Source of the DNA: Paralichthys olivaceus
Taxonomy: Eukaryota; Chordata; Actinopteri; Pleuronectiformes; Paralichthyidae
Assembly: GCF_024713975.1 (NCBI RefSeq)
Contig: NC_091094.1
Coordinates: forward strand, 21,724,501-21,788,500
Direction: 5' to 3'
Length of the DNA: 64,000 nucleotides
The notes below the pieces were generated by a model, which ran no database searches, was not told where the DNA came from, and saw nothing but the letters and a program-made list of their open reading frames with translations. Positions 1 to 14,500 of the stretch are shown piece by piece. Both the position numbers and the translations under genes were made by a program. How positions within the stretch are numbered: position 1 is the stretch's first letter; every line of letters begins with the position of its first letter.

Positions 1-410
1 GCCCTTTTACTTTGTGAAACATCTTACCAAAATGTTCAGATAATACAGATTCGATGTCTGTGAATTGTTACACAATACAGATTGTAATTAAGAGTTGCAA
101 AAAATGAGGCTGTGTCAGAAGCTTTAATGCAAAATTAAGAGGAAAAGTAATCAATTATCTGTCAGGGGAGGTCTTTTAATGATATGTATAATAGCAATTT
201 AAAATGCTTGTTTGATTTGTTTAAAAGCTATGTACTGATTAGGATGTGGGGCTTATAGCTGGTTATTGTTATTATGATTATTACTATAATTGTTGTTATT
301 AATATTATTACTATAGTTATTGTTATTACTATCATCATTATTGTTGTTGTTGTTGTTATTATATAGTCTATGTTAATCCAGTAGGTATCCATATCTTTTT
401 ACACAGGCCG
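1..410. other. Intergenic, AT-rich, no gene seen
   Basis: No convincing reading frame. The stretch from about 253 to 362 is an imperfect ATT/GTT trinucleotide-rich tract, ending in a short GTT run near 341-356. The rest is unremarkable AT-rich DNA. Confidence 0.6.
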
Positions 411-931
411 GTATCTACACAGACTGTATATACAGAGGTATCTACACAGACTGTATATAAATAAGTATCTACACAGACTGTATATAAACAGGTATGTACA
501 CAGACTGTATATAAAGAGGTATCTACACAGACTGTATATAAATAAGTATCTACACAGACTGTATATAAACAGGTATGTACACAGACTGTATATAAACAGG
601 TATGTACACAGACTGTATATAAAGAGGTATCTACACAGACTGTATATAAACAGGTATGTACACAGACTGTATATAAAGAGGTATCTACACAGACTGTATA
701 TAAACAGGTATGTACACAGACTGTATATAAAGAGGTATCTACACAGACTGTATATAAACAGGTATGTACACAGACTGTATATAAAGAGGTATCTACACAG
801 ACTGTATATAAAGAGGTATCTACACAGACTGTATATAAACAGGTATCTACACAGACTGTATATAAACAGGTATCTACACAGACTGTATATAAACAGGTAT
901 GTACACAGACTGTATATAAACAGGTATCTAC
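411..931. repeat. 27-bp minisatellite, about 19 copies
   Basis: Nineteen occurrences of the core AGACTGTATATA are spaced 27 bp apart. Units differ mainly at two places: TATCTACACAG versus TATGTACACAG at the start, and AAACAGG, AAAGAGG or AAATAAG at the end. In the middle of the array (roughly 600-790) the variants alternate strictly, giving a 54-bp higher-order unit. Every unit contains TATATAA, which resembles a TATA box. The array ends about 385 bp before the sec61a1 start codon. It codes for nothing I can support. Confidence 0.95.
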
Positions 932-1139
932 AGGTTACTCAGGGGGAGGGATCTAATGGAGGAGTGTCAGAACTCCGGGTTAGTTCGGGCTGGGGCGCCC
1001 TCTGGAGGACGGGAGGAGTGTGGGTTGCAGCGATGAGATTATAAACGTTATTAATTTAACATGTATGTTCTCGGGTCGGTGGGATGTAAACACCACCCTG
1101 GGAGGAGTGTGTAAATAAACAGGGCTGTGTGCGGCCCGC

Positions 1140-1316
1140 AGTGTGCGGTGTGACGTGCGTGTGTGCAGCAGAGAAGTGACGTGTGTTAGCGGCTTGTCTG
1201 GTGACGTGTCTCTGCTGCTCTCTCTTTCCCCACGGAGCGGCTGGATGGAGCCACACTGACCCACTCAGCACTCACACTGCTCCCGCTCACACGCCAGGCG
1301 TCGGACTCAGGACACC
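1140..1316 (+). promoter_or_regulatory. sec61a1: sec61a1 promoter/5' UTR with three TGACGTG sites
   Basis: TGACGTG occurs on the + strand at 1151-1157, 1177-1183 and 1202-1208, spaced 26 and 25 bp apart. A CCACG follows at 1230-1234. TGACGTG is the core of the unfolded-protein-response element bound by ATF6 and spliced XBP1, and SEC61A1 is a known target of that response. No strong TATA box sits at a fitting distance. The transcription start is not determined, so part of this stretch may be 5' UTR. Binding is inferred from sequence only. Confidence 0.6.
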
Positions 1317-5272
<3,956 letters not shown>

Positions 5273-7080
5273 AGAATACCAACCTTGTGACACACACCAG
5301 ACACAAAGCATCCACCCCCTCTCATCGTTTTTTTTATTATGCATTGTTTGCAGTTTGCAATTGGCACAATCAGTCAATTTTGCTGCTGGGATAGGTAATT
5401 CATTTCTGCCACCTTTGTGTACCACCAGACTTCTTGATAACTGTGTGGGTTACTCCCAGTGTTGAGCATAGTGATGTGTCTCTTCAATTTATTCCAAGAA
5501 CAGTCACCCACCTCTCTGCAGGCTGCCTAAATCCCCACTGACTTTCTTATCAGCTGAATAATGCCTGAAAGCACACAGGTGTGAGGTGCTGTCTACGACT
5601 ACCTCAGGCATCTACAGCATGTTCAGTCAACACTCAACGACAACATGTTAGTGCTTATTTCAAGCTGAAAGCACTGTGCCTGGACGTTTCAGGGGGGAGC
5701 TGAAAGAAAGCCATGCCACGTTCAATCAAGTTTGAGGTTTCTAGGGCCCTAAGTATAAATAAAGTATGTACTCCTCATAAGGTTTCTGGTAATTTCCGAC
5801 AAACTGTTGCTGGTTCTCATTTATCTTTATTTTGATATTTCAAATGATGGACTGTGTTCATATTCACTCTGGTCTTATGTGGGGCACAGTGTTTGTCCTG
5901 TGTCTGGGTCCTCAAAGGAAAGTGTTTCGTCTGTCGTCATGCTCTTTTATTCCCAGACTGAGTCGCTGCACAATACTGCCGAAACTGTCGGGATGAGGGT
6001 GGGTTTGATAGGGACGGAAAAAGGGGTTTCGTTTTGGTTTTTACTTTATGTAACAGACATAATTGAGTTATTAAAAAAAAACAGGATTTTTTTTCCATAT
6101 CATGTGGAAATTGTGTTTTGATTTCTAGTGTCTCCTTGTTCTTTGTCATAGCATGACCTGAAAAGACTACAAGATATTATTTTTGGGTACAATCAAGAAT
6201 ATTTTATATCGAAGTGACTGTTTAAAGTAGTTCTGACAATGAACGACAGTAGAAGAACACAACATGCAGCAACAAGCTTTGATATAGTCAACAACCACAA
6301 ACCATATACTTCTGTGTAACTGAGAAAAAAGACATTTATGAAAGATTTTACTATTCAAGCTGATAGCTTAATACACATTACCAGCACATTACATTCACTT
6401 TTTGCATTCCACTTATTTAATACATTAATTATTGGTATGTTATGACACTCACCAAAAATTATAACAAGTTTTGAGGGAGTGCATTGATTGGATATTTAAT
6501 TGGGTGACTTTAGTACCGTTTTGTCCCAAATTCAATTTTCTATCTGAGCTCTTCACTTCTTGAAAATCTGAAGCCTTGTATATCTTAGACTGTGGGATGT
6601 GTGTTCACACACATAAATAAAGTACATTATCAATGCTACTTTGTCATGCACACAAATAAAGCAGCAGTGACTCTCCTGCAGAAGATGTCTTCTTGAGCCT
6701 TTGTTAGACAGGAAACTGCGAGTTTGTTTGAAGTGGTGTATTGTATAGTGGTTATAGTCCTCCTTTCCACAGTAAGTAATGGAAAGTAAACTATGAATTA
6801 TTCAATAATTATTATGAAATGCGAAATTATGAATTCAATATGAAAATTAGCTTTTATACATATACATTTATTTGTTTTCATTTGTATTTTATACTTAATA
6901 TATGCAGTAGCACTTAATAGTATTGTATTGCTTTATTTAATTCTTAAATATATAAAATTGTACTCAGGTTACTGTTGAATTAATTCATCTATTTAATTGA
7001 ATTATTTATAGTAAATTTATGTTTATTTTTTTGTATACATATTTACAACATTTTATTGTTTTCACATTTATTTTTTAAAT
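5273..7080 (+). other. sec61a1 3' UTR and intergenic DNA
   Basis: No coding region is supported. Candidate poly(A) signals AATAAA occur at about 5758, 6618 and 6655, so the 3' UTR is probably 0.5-1.4 kb. From about 6780 the sequence becomes very AT-rich without clear repeat structure. Confidence 0.55.
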
Positions 7081-7089
7081 GGGGCCTGG

Positions 7090-7097
7090 TGACGTCA
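7090..7097. promoter_or_regulatory. chchd4: Palindromic CRE (TGACGTCA) upstream of chchd4
   Basis: A full palindromic cAMP-response element, TGACGTCA, lies about 160 bp before the chchd4 start codon, at the edge where AT-rich DNA gives way to GC-rich promoter-like DNA. CACATGTG, an E-box type palindrome, follows at about 7111. CREB/ATF factors bind this octamer; use in this promoter is inferred. Confidence 0.55.
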
Positions 7098-7258
7098 TGA
7101 CTGTGCGCCCACATGTGGGCAGGTCAGAGGGGTAACGGGCTCGCTAGACGCCGGGTGGTTTGTCAAATGAAATCGTCGCTGTGTTTGTGTAATTCCTCGC
7201 ACACTGGTGACCTTTCAGCGCTGAGGACGAGGCTCGACGGACAGAAGCACCGGCAGAC

Positions 7259-9898
7259 ATGTCGTACTGCAGGCAGGAAGGTAATGTCGCGTCCTCTTTC
7301 ATTCATTTTCAGCTCGTAGCTGAGCAATGTCACCGAGTTAGCCGCCATGCTAGCTGGCTAACTCCAGAAACAGCGGTAACTCGCGGAAGGTTAGCTAACT
7401 GTGCTCGAGGCGAGGGAAGCTCAGCCTCCAGCAGCAGTAGGGCTGCATATTCATATCTATTATTTCCATTCTGGTGCTTCCGCTATAATCACTGCAGTGA
7501 TTCGACACATAGGCTAAGTGACAAACGGGGAAAGCCGTCAAAGGGTTAGCAGTTAGTGCTACACACCGTCACTGAGATGTCAGACCGTGGAGCAGGTTAC
7601 GTCAAAGCCACTGACAGAGAGCGCCCCTAGGGGTCACTGTCAGCCAAACACCACAACGGCACCGTGTTTATTTGAGTGTAAACGGAAAAACATAATCCTG
7701 CATCATTAGATTATATCACCGTATCATCCAGGACCAGGTTTTCTTACTCAGTCATTTGTGTTAATCCATATTTTTCTTATTCAAGGTAAAGATCGCATCA
7801 TCTTTGTGACCAAGGAAGACCATGAGGCGCCCAGCAATGCTGAGCTGATTGCAGATGATCCCAACGATCCGTATGAGGAGCAAGGTTTGTCATTTAGTTA
7901 TTGTAAGAGAGACTGGAACAGACTGTCAGTGACCCCTCACAGACATGGTCTGGTGATATACTCTATTCTTAATGACTACAAATGTCATGAATAGTGTAAC
8001 CAAACCTGTGAAGCTCTTGAGCACTCGACTGTAACTGTGTTAAATGATGATCCATGCACCACACGTTCACACTCTGCGTGTCAATATATTTGGCCAATCA
8101 GGTTGAGACCTGCTGCCCTAAATGATAAATTAAAGACACTCTGATCACTGAATGATTTTCTGTCAGTGAATAATTTTTGGAAGAAGAGAATAAGAAGAGA
8201 ATAGAGAGAAAGGTGAATCTTAAAAAGATTTGAGGCTTCAAACCTCGCCCCGCCTCCTCCAGACTAAACTCTACCGTGGAAACTTCCAGTGATCACGTTT
8301 GTCCTGAGTCAGATTCATCTCTATGAGCAGTTGATTATATAAAAGAATAGGTTATTTATGATCCCAGAACCTGAGGGAAAGTAACAACACACACACACAC
8401 ACAGATGCGGCTTCTCTCACTCTCTCTCTCTCTCTGTGTTTGTGTGTGTGTCTCTCTCAGCTGATGTCTCTGACCTTTCACACTATGAATGTTGATTTGT
8501 TTGTCGCCACAATATCAACACAGATCATCACATGATGATCAGCATCTCAAATCACGTCCCGTTTGCTCCTTTCCCCTCTCTCACACACACACACACTCAA
8601 ACACTCAAACACTGGACACGTGTTAATTCAATTGGGGGAATAACAGAATTTGTAAACTTAGCAAATGTATGTGGAGCTGGAGGAGATGGTGTCGTGCTAA
8701 TTTTGGTTTGACTCAGATGGCGCAGTGCACACGTAGTGCGCAAATGATAGAGACACCTAGAGGAGCATTAAATTACTGACAGAGCCGCTAGAAACTGTAA
8801 AGAAATATCTTTTCATGGTCCAAACATGTATGAAAAGACTCTAAATCAACACTTTGATTGGACTTAGTTTAGCTGTGCATGGCTCCCTGGTGTTTGCCCT
8901 GGACGTAGTGGCACTGAGGCTGGGTTGTGAGCCTTCTCTCGGCTGTGGAGCTGTCTGTGATCTCTGAGTCCGTAGCCAGGGACTGTTTATGTGTATTTAT
9001 CGCACATCATATTGTCATCACAATATTAAACATTATCGCACATTGCAGGTTTTGGTCTTTGACTGGGATTTAACAAATCTTAAACTGAGAAGAAACTCAT
9101 GTAGATGTCCACAATGTCAGTAAGATGGAAACATGACACCCCAAACCAACTGCGACCGCTGTCATTACCTTACAAATGTAATTCCATTTAAAAAAATTAC
9201 AATAAACATGTGAATCTAGGAATTCTTATTCTGTTTAAAGTTAAGGAGAGCTGTATACTTCCTAAATATTAAACTTTAAACTTATTTTATTGTTTTACAG
9301 CTATTTTGGTCCAATAGTGACTGAGTAATATCACCTGCAGTAAAAGCTATGCTTTTTCAGTTTGACTAATAACCAAGAAATTGTGGTCTTAAAAATAAGT
9401 AAATAAATAAAAAGATACAATAAAAGAACAGATATGAACTGTGGAATCTTAACGGCCCCACAAAATATTCATCACAACCTTTTCCTTAACTCATCCTGTT
9501 GACTTGTCATTGTGCGGTTTCCTGTTTCTTCAGGCTTGATCCTGCCGAGTGGAGACATCAACTGGAACTGCCCGTGCTTGGGCGGCATGGCCAGCGGACC
9601 ATGCGGCTCTCAGTTCAAAGAGGCGTTCTCCTGCTTCCACTACAGTACGGAAGAGGTGAAGGGCTCCGAGTGCATCGACAACTTCCGCAACATGCAAGAA
9701 TGCATGCAGAGGTACCCTGAGCTCTATCCTCAGGAGGAAGATAAAGAGAGTTCCACCCAAGCAGAGTCTGACACCGGCCCAGCCTCTGCTGCCCAGACCG
9801 AGGGCTCCTCCTTGTCCCCTGAAACTGACGCTACACCATCCACTTCAGATCCCTCAGCTGACAGCGTGTCACCTACAGACATCCAGACTGCCAGCTAA
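7259..9898 (+). CDS. chchd4: Mitochondrial IMS import and assembly protein 40 (CHCHD4/MIA40)
   Basis: Oxidoreductase of the mitochondrial intermembrane space. It traps incoming cysteine-rich proteins as mixed disulfides and folds them, being reoxidised by ALR/GFER. Exons: 7259-7280, 7786-7884, 9534-9898 (486 nt, 161 aa). The redox CPC motif is at C53-P54-C55. The structural twin CX9C motifs are C64/C74 and C87/C97, the same numbering as in human CHCHD4. There is no cleavable presequence, as expected for the metazoan soluble form. Residues 98-161 form an acidic, Ser/Thr/Pro-rich tail that makes the protein longer than the 142-aa human form. The neighbour ntn4-like gene converges on it from the right. 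Confidence 0.96.
7885..9533 (+). other. chchd4 intron 2
   Basis: An intron of 1.65 kb with no exon I can support. It holds a short CA run (8386-8403), a CT/GT-rich stretch (about 8417-8460), a second short CA run near 8583, and otherwise plain AT-rich DNA. Confidence 0.7.
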
Positions 9899-11556
9899 GG
9901 TCAATCATTCGTCATTCACAGCTCTGTGTGCAAGCACTGCCCAGCATAAATGACTCTCCACGAGGAGCCGTGATTGGTCTGTTCACCTGTTTCAGCCTAA
10001 GGAGAAGGCTATGACCGACACAGCTCTAACACCCGAAGGCAGTTTTTACAAAGGCCATCAGAGAAGGACTTTGTGTGTGCAGAAAAACCATAGCATATGT
10101 ACAAAAGTATAGGCTGCTTTTATTTGCTGAGAACTCAATCATTGGATGGCATCATTTAATGTCTGCGGGCCAAGCTATTTGCTGCAGAGACCCTAGCTCA
10201 AAGACTCACCTTTATATGCAATAGATACATGTGTTTGATTTGCTGTGTTTTCTCATGTTAATCAAGAGTTATTCATTATGTTTGTCAGGATTATCTATTA
10301 GCACTGATTTATCACCTGTTAATCTGAGCAGTAGATCTATTTGAGCAATGTTGATGTTTTTTTTTAAGAATTTACCTCAAATTAAGATAGTTTTTAGTTA
10401 AACATTTGAAAACTTTTGCTTTCCATCACTTGAGAGACCAAAACACAGATGATCTATACGGAAACAAGGCTACTGTTCCAGCTTCTGTGCAGTGAACATT
10501 ATACTTATATAGACACAGAAGTTTTGTCAAGATCTACATCTGCATCTATTGCCGCGTGAGCGATGTTTGTCATTTCTGTTAACAAACGCTGTATCTGGCC
10601 TAGACCATAGTGGTTTGTTGTGTTCAACTGTTGCTGCATAAATCTTTTCCTTGTCTCACCACTGTCCAGAGTCTCCACTTTGAATGCTGTGGTCACCATT
10701 CAGTGTCACTCAGGCCTTAAAGGACTTCATGGTATTTATAAAACACGTCCAAATTAAAAATGATCGTCAAACAATTCCTACCTCCATTTTGTTTTTGTCC
10801 TTCTAAAGACAAAGCACATCTATATTTTATGTCAAGGATTTCAACTTTCTCATTGTCTGAGCCAAAATTACCTACAAGCGTTTATGTATAATCATTGATT
10901 GTATATAATAAGACCGCACCCACTGTGGTAAATTATAGCCTTCACTTATATTGTTTATGTGTTGGGTATAGTTTCATAGCATTTCAACATTATCCCTCAG
11001 TATTCAGCTATAGGTTTCGATTCCAAACTATTGTATTCATTATTTATACCAAAAGTTACAGAGCATAATTTTTAAGAAACGGTTTGACATTTATTGATAC
11101 AAAAACATGATACATATTTTTGTGTAGCTTAATGATTACCATAGTGTTCTGTACAGTTTCTTCTTTCTCTCAGTAAAAGGATCAAACGATTGAATCGATT
11201 TGAAAGACTCGGTTTGACAAAGTTGTAAGAGGATCTAAAATAGAAGCAAATAGAAATAGTTTGCTGTTTGTGTATAAACAATCTTGTATCTGGGTAAGAC
11301 CTTTAATTTTAGGTTCATCACATTAACAGACAGTTTATCAAATCTGATTTTCAAGCATTAATTAATGGCTTTATTTTATGTGACACTCACACAGAGTGAG
11401 TACTGCTCTTCTGGATTGACCGTGAGTTCACCTCTTGGATAATTTGCCATTGTTGATGTTGTCCAGTGATATTTTCAGTCCCTTTTCTGAATTGTCCACT
11501 GACTTATGAATTGTGCAGTTCTCTGGAGTGTGTCCTGCCTTTACAGATCATAGAGC
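9899..11556. other. 3' ends of chchd4 (+) and the netrin gene (-)
   Basis: The two genes are tail-to-tail with 1.66 kb between stop codons. On the + strand ATTAAA at 10753-10758 is a possible chchd4 poly(A) signal; no AATAAA was found closer. On the - strand AATAAA (plus-strand TTTATT, 11370-11375) lies about 180 bp past the netrin stop and is its likely signal. No further gene is seen. Confidence 0.5.
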
Positions 11557-14500
11557 TCATGGACATCCATTCCTCAGGCCCTCTGATATGAGTAGACCCA
11601 GTCGAGGTGTCCAGGGGGCCACGACACTTTGCATGGTGACCAGCAAACGGCCTGTTCCAGCTTCTTCTGGGCCTGCGAGCAGGTACTCCATACCTAGAAA
11701 TGTTAGATGTTATGCACTGACTCCACATGGACAGCAATATTCTGACTACTGATCTTATTCTGAATAAGAAATGATTTCCATTATGATGTTTACATGCGTT
11801 GCTAATAGAATATTCTATTCACATTCCTGGTTCCATGTTACAGATAATAGTCTGATTATGACTCGCATCAATATTACGTCCTACTACTACCCAGGGCATG
11901 TGTTGTCAAGCACCAACAACTGTATGTCGATGTCAAAATGCTGTGAAAACTCCAAAGGGATGTTACAGTGACAAGAAAAAGTGTGTGAACCCTTTGCAAA
12001 GACCTGCTTTTGTGCAGTAATTAATTGCATAATCTGATCTCAATCAAAGTCACAAAGACAAATCGGTGTGATGTGTTTGTAATGTCTTAACTGAGCAAAC
12101 CCACGTAGCATCCCTTGTGCTGGGGAAAAGTGTAAGTGAACCCTTGGATTATATAACTGGTTTGACATATTTTGGCATCAATAACCTCACACAAGTGGTT
12201 TTGGGAACTTTGGATCAGTCTGGCAGAATGTCAGGATGAATTTTGGACCACTCCACTGGGAACCCCTCTGAGCTGTGGGCTGTAACTGAGCCCAGTTCAA
12301 AAGGGGGATTTTCTTGTTTGAGTTCATTCTGTAGTAAGTTTACTTTTATGTTTAGGGTCAAGGTCAAAATTTTCCAAAGAGATCAGTTACTGTTTTTTTC
12401 CAACTGTATATTGTTATTAAGACATACACGTCTACATTATGCTACTAAAGTCAGAACACTCCACGTCTTGATTTGATTTATGCTTATTCATGTATGACGT
12501 TATTTGAGTTAAAGTCCTCAGAAAATGTTGTTTACACGGCAGCGTCTTACTATTGTTTTAATTAATAAAGGTAGATAATTCATTTATTACCAGTATATTG
12601 GTCTCAATGTAAAATCGACTGGTGGTTCACAAAACTCAATTTCTTCCTGTGTTCGATTGGTTTTAATTATTAATCTTTTAATGTTGAAACCACATACCAG
12701 TACATCTGTTTAGCCTCTTACTTCATTTGGTGCATTAACTGAACAGTAACTCTGCGCCTCATGTAGCACTGATCCCTGAGTCTTACCTGGGTTTAGAATC
12801 GGACAGGTGCAGCCGCGGCTGGTCCAGGACAGAGGATAGAGGCTGATGGTTCCCAAGTTCAGTGCCACCTTCCCTGATCGAAGGACCTTGCGAACTTTGA
12901 CCTGGACCTCTGCGTGGCTGCCCTTGTCATGAGCAGAGAGCACGCTGGCCTTGATCACTGTCAAACAGATGGAAGCATACAGCAAACATTGAGACCGTAT
13001 TTTATAAACTTAATTCAATGTACAGATTATAAAAATAGGTAGAGCTGTTTATCTCTTACCGTAGTCGTGTTTAGTCCTACAGAGGTCAGACCCACTTCTT
13101 AGTTTCCTCTCCTTGCAGTTGCACTTTCCTGTGTAGAGGCATTAAAATATGATCTGATTTCAAGTGTGAAACAGTCGTTCCACAGTTTTAATCCTTACAA
13201 TGTTTGTTGTGAACAAGCATTATTTCAAAGTAAGCTGCTCCATCCCTCACCTGTATAATGCAGAGCAGAGACTGCGAGCTCCTTCGACCATTGTACTTCT
13301 TCTTCAATTAGCAACATATGATCCAGATCAGGGATTTTACCTCCAACAGGCACATTGAACACCTGATTATTTGTGTAGCTGCAGCATTCAAACAGAGCAT
13401 ATAACACAATCACATCATCTGCCGTAATTATACTGTTAAATTGACTTTCCTTACTGTTTGGTGAAACCTACGGCCACAGATTAAATGTACAGCTACCTGT
13501 CGAGACACTGCCCAGTGGTGGGATTGCAGCTGAGAGGGCAGGCACAGGGTTCACAGCCCTTATCTCCAAAACCCCAGTAGCCAGGCAGGCAGTAGCTGCA
13601 GCTTGTGCCCCCTACACCTGATTTACAGTGGCACTGTCCACTCCGAGGGTGGCACCAGGGTCCCTCTTCTCCAGGCCGAGGAGACAGAGAGCCCTGTGGA
13701 TCACACCTGCAGCCTGAGAAGCACAGATATACTGTAGGTCTGTATGCCGATGGAACATTTGGTTTTGCTGTTAAAAAACCAGCAGATGGAGCCACAAGAC
13801 ATTACTGGTTCTCTTTAATTTACACACTTCGTTTTCTTAGATCAAGAAGAATATTGGACAGAGATCACAGATTAATCTGGTGATGCCTGGTGGCATCATT
13901 CAACCTCCTTAAGGTGGCTTTGATAACTGGTTATAGCACATCCACCACTCCAGAGAATCAATGAGTGACCTTTTATTCTGTGTGTCTCTTACGTGTGCAG
14001 GCGTGGGGGGAATGGAGGGGCAGGAAGGGATGACGGTGGTAGCCATGGCGACAGCGCTGGCACCTACGCCCAACCGTGTCGTGCCGGCAGTCATCACAAA
14101 CCCCACCGCTGGTGCCACCGGATGACAGCCACGCCCGCTGAGAGAAGTGACAGCTGTCTGCGTGAGCGTGGCACTCGCACTCTGGCGTCACAGAGATGTG
14201 GGAGAGAGGAGAGAGAGAGAGTGAGGACATCAGGAGAGTCAGCTGGTAACATGAATGAAACAATTCATAGGCCTATGTTAAGTTTTTGTGTTGTTCAACA
14301 GAACGCAGTTGAAAAACCAGCAAGAAGTGATAACCAGCAGTGGTGGAGAAGGAGTTTAAACATTTTACCAAAGTAAAAGTACAATATTAACTTTTCTACT
14401 TGAGTATAAGTAATTACTTGCTCTTAAAGTATTAAAAGTAAAAGTTCCTACCGAGTGTATCCTATTCCATAATGCAACCATGTATTACATCATTAATGGC

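Noticed and set aside
411-931. Could look like a CRISPR array (regular short repeats)
   Set aside because: Repeats are contiguous with 27-bp period and no unique spacers; the window is a vertebrate genome. It is a minisatellite.
13414-13425. Acceptor CGGCAG (ends about 13420) for netrin exon 7
   Set aside because: With the phase left by exon 6 it gives an immediate stop; the acceptor at 13379-13380 keeps all downstream phases and the NTR domain.
13605-14376. Plus-strand open frames over the netrin exons
   Set aside because: They are mirror frames of the laminin-EGF exons; no splice sites or family signals on the + strand.
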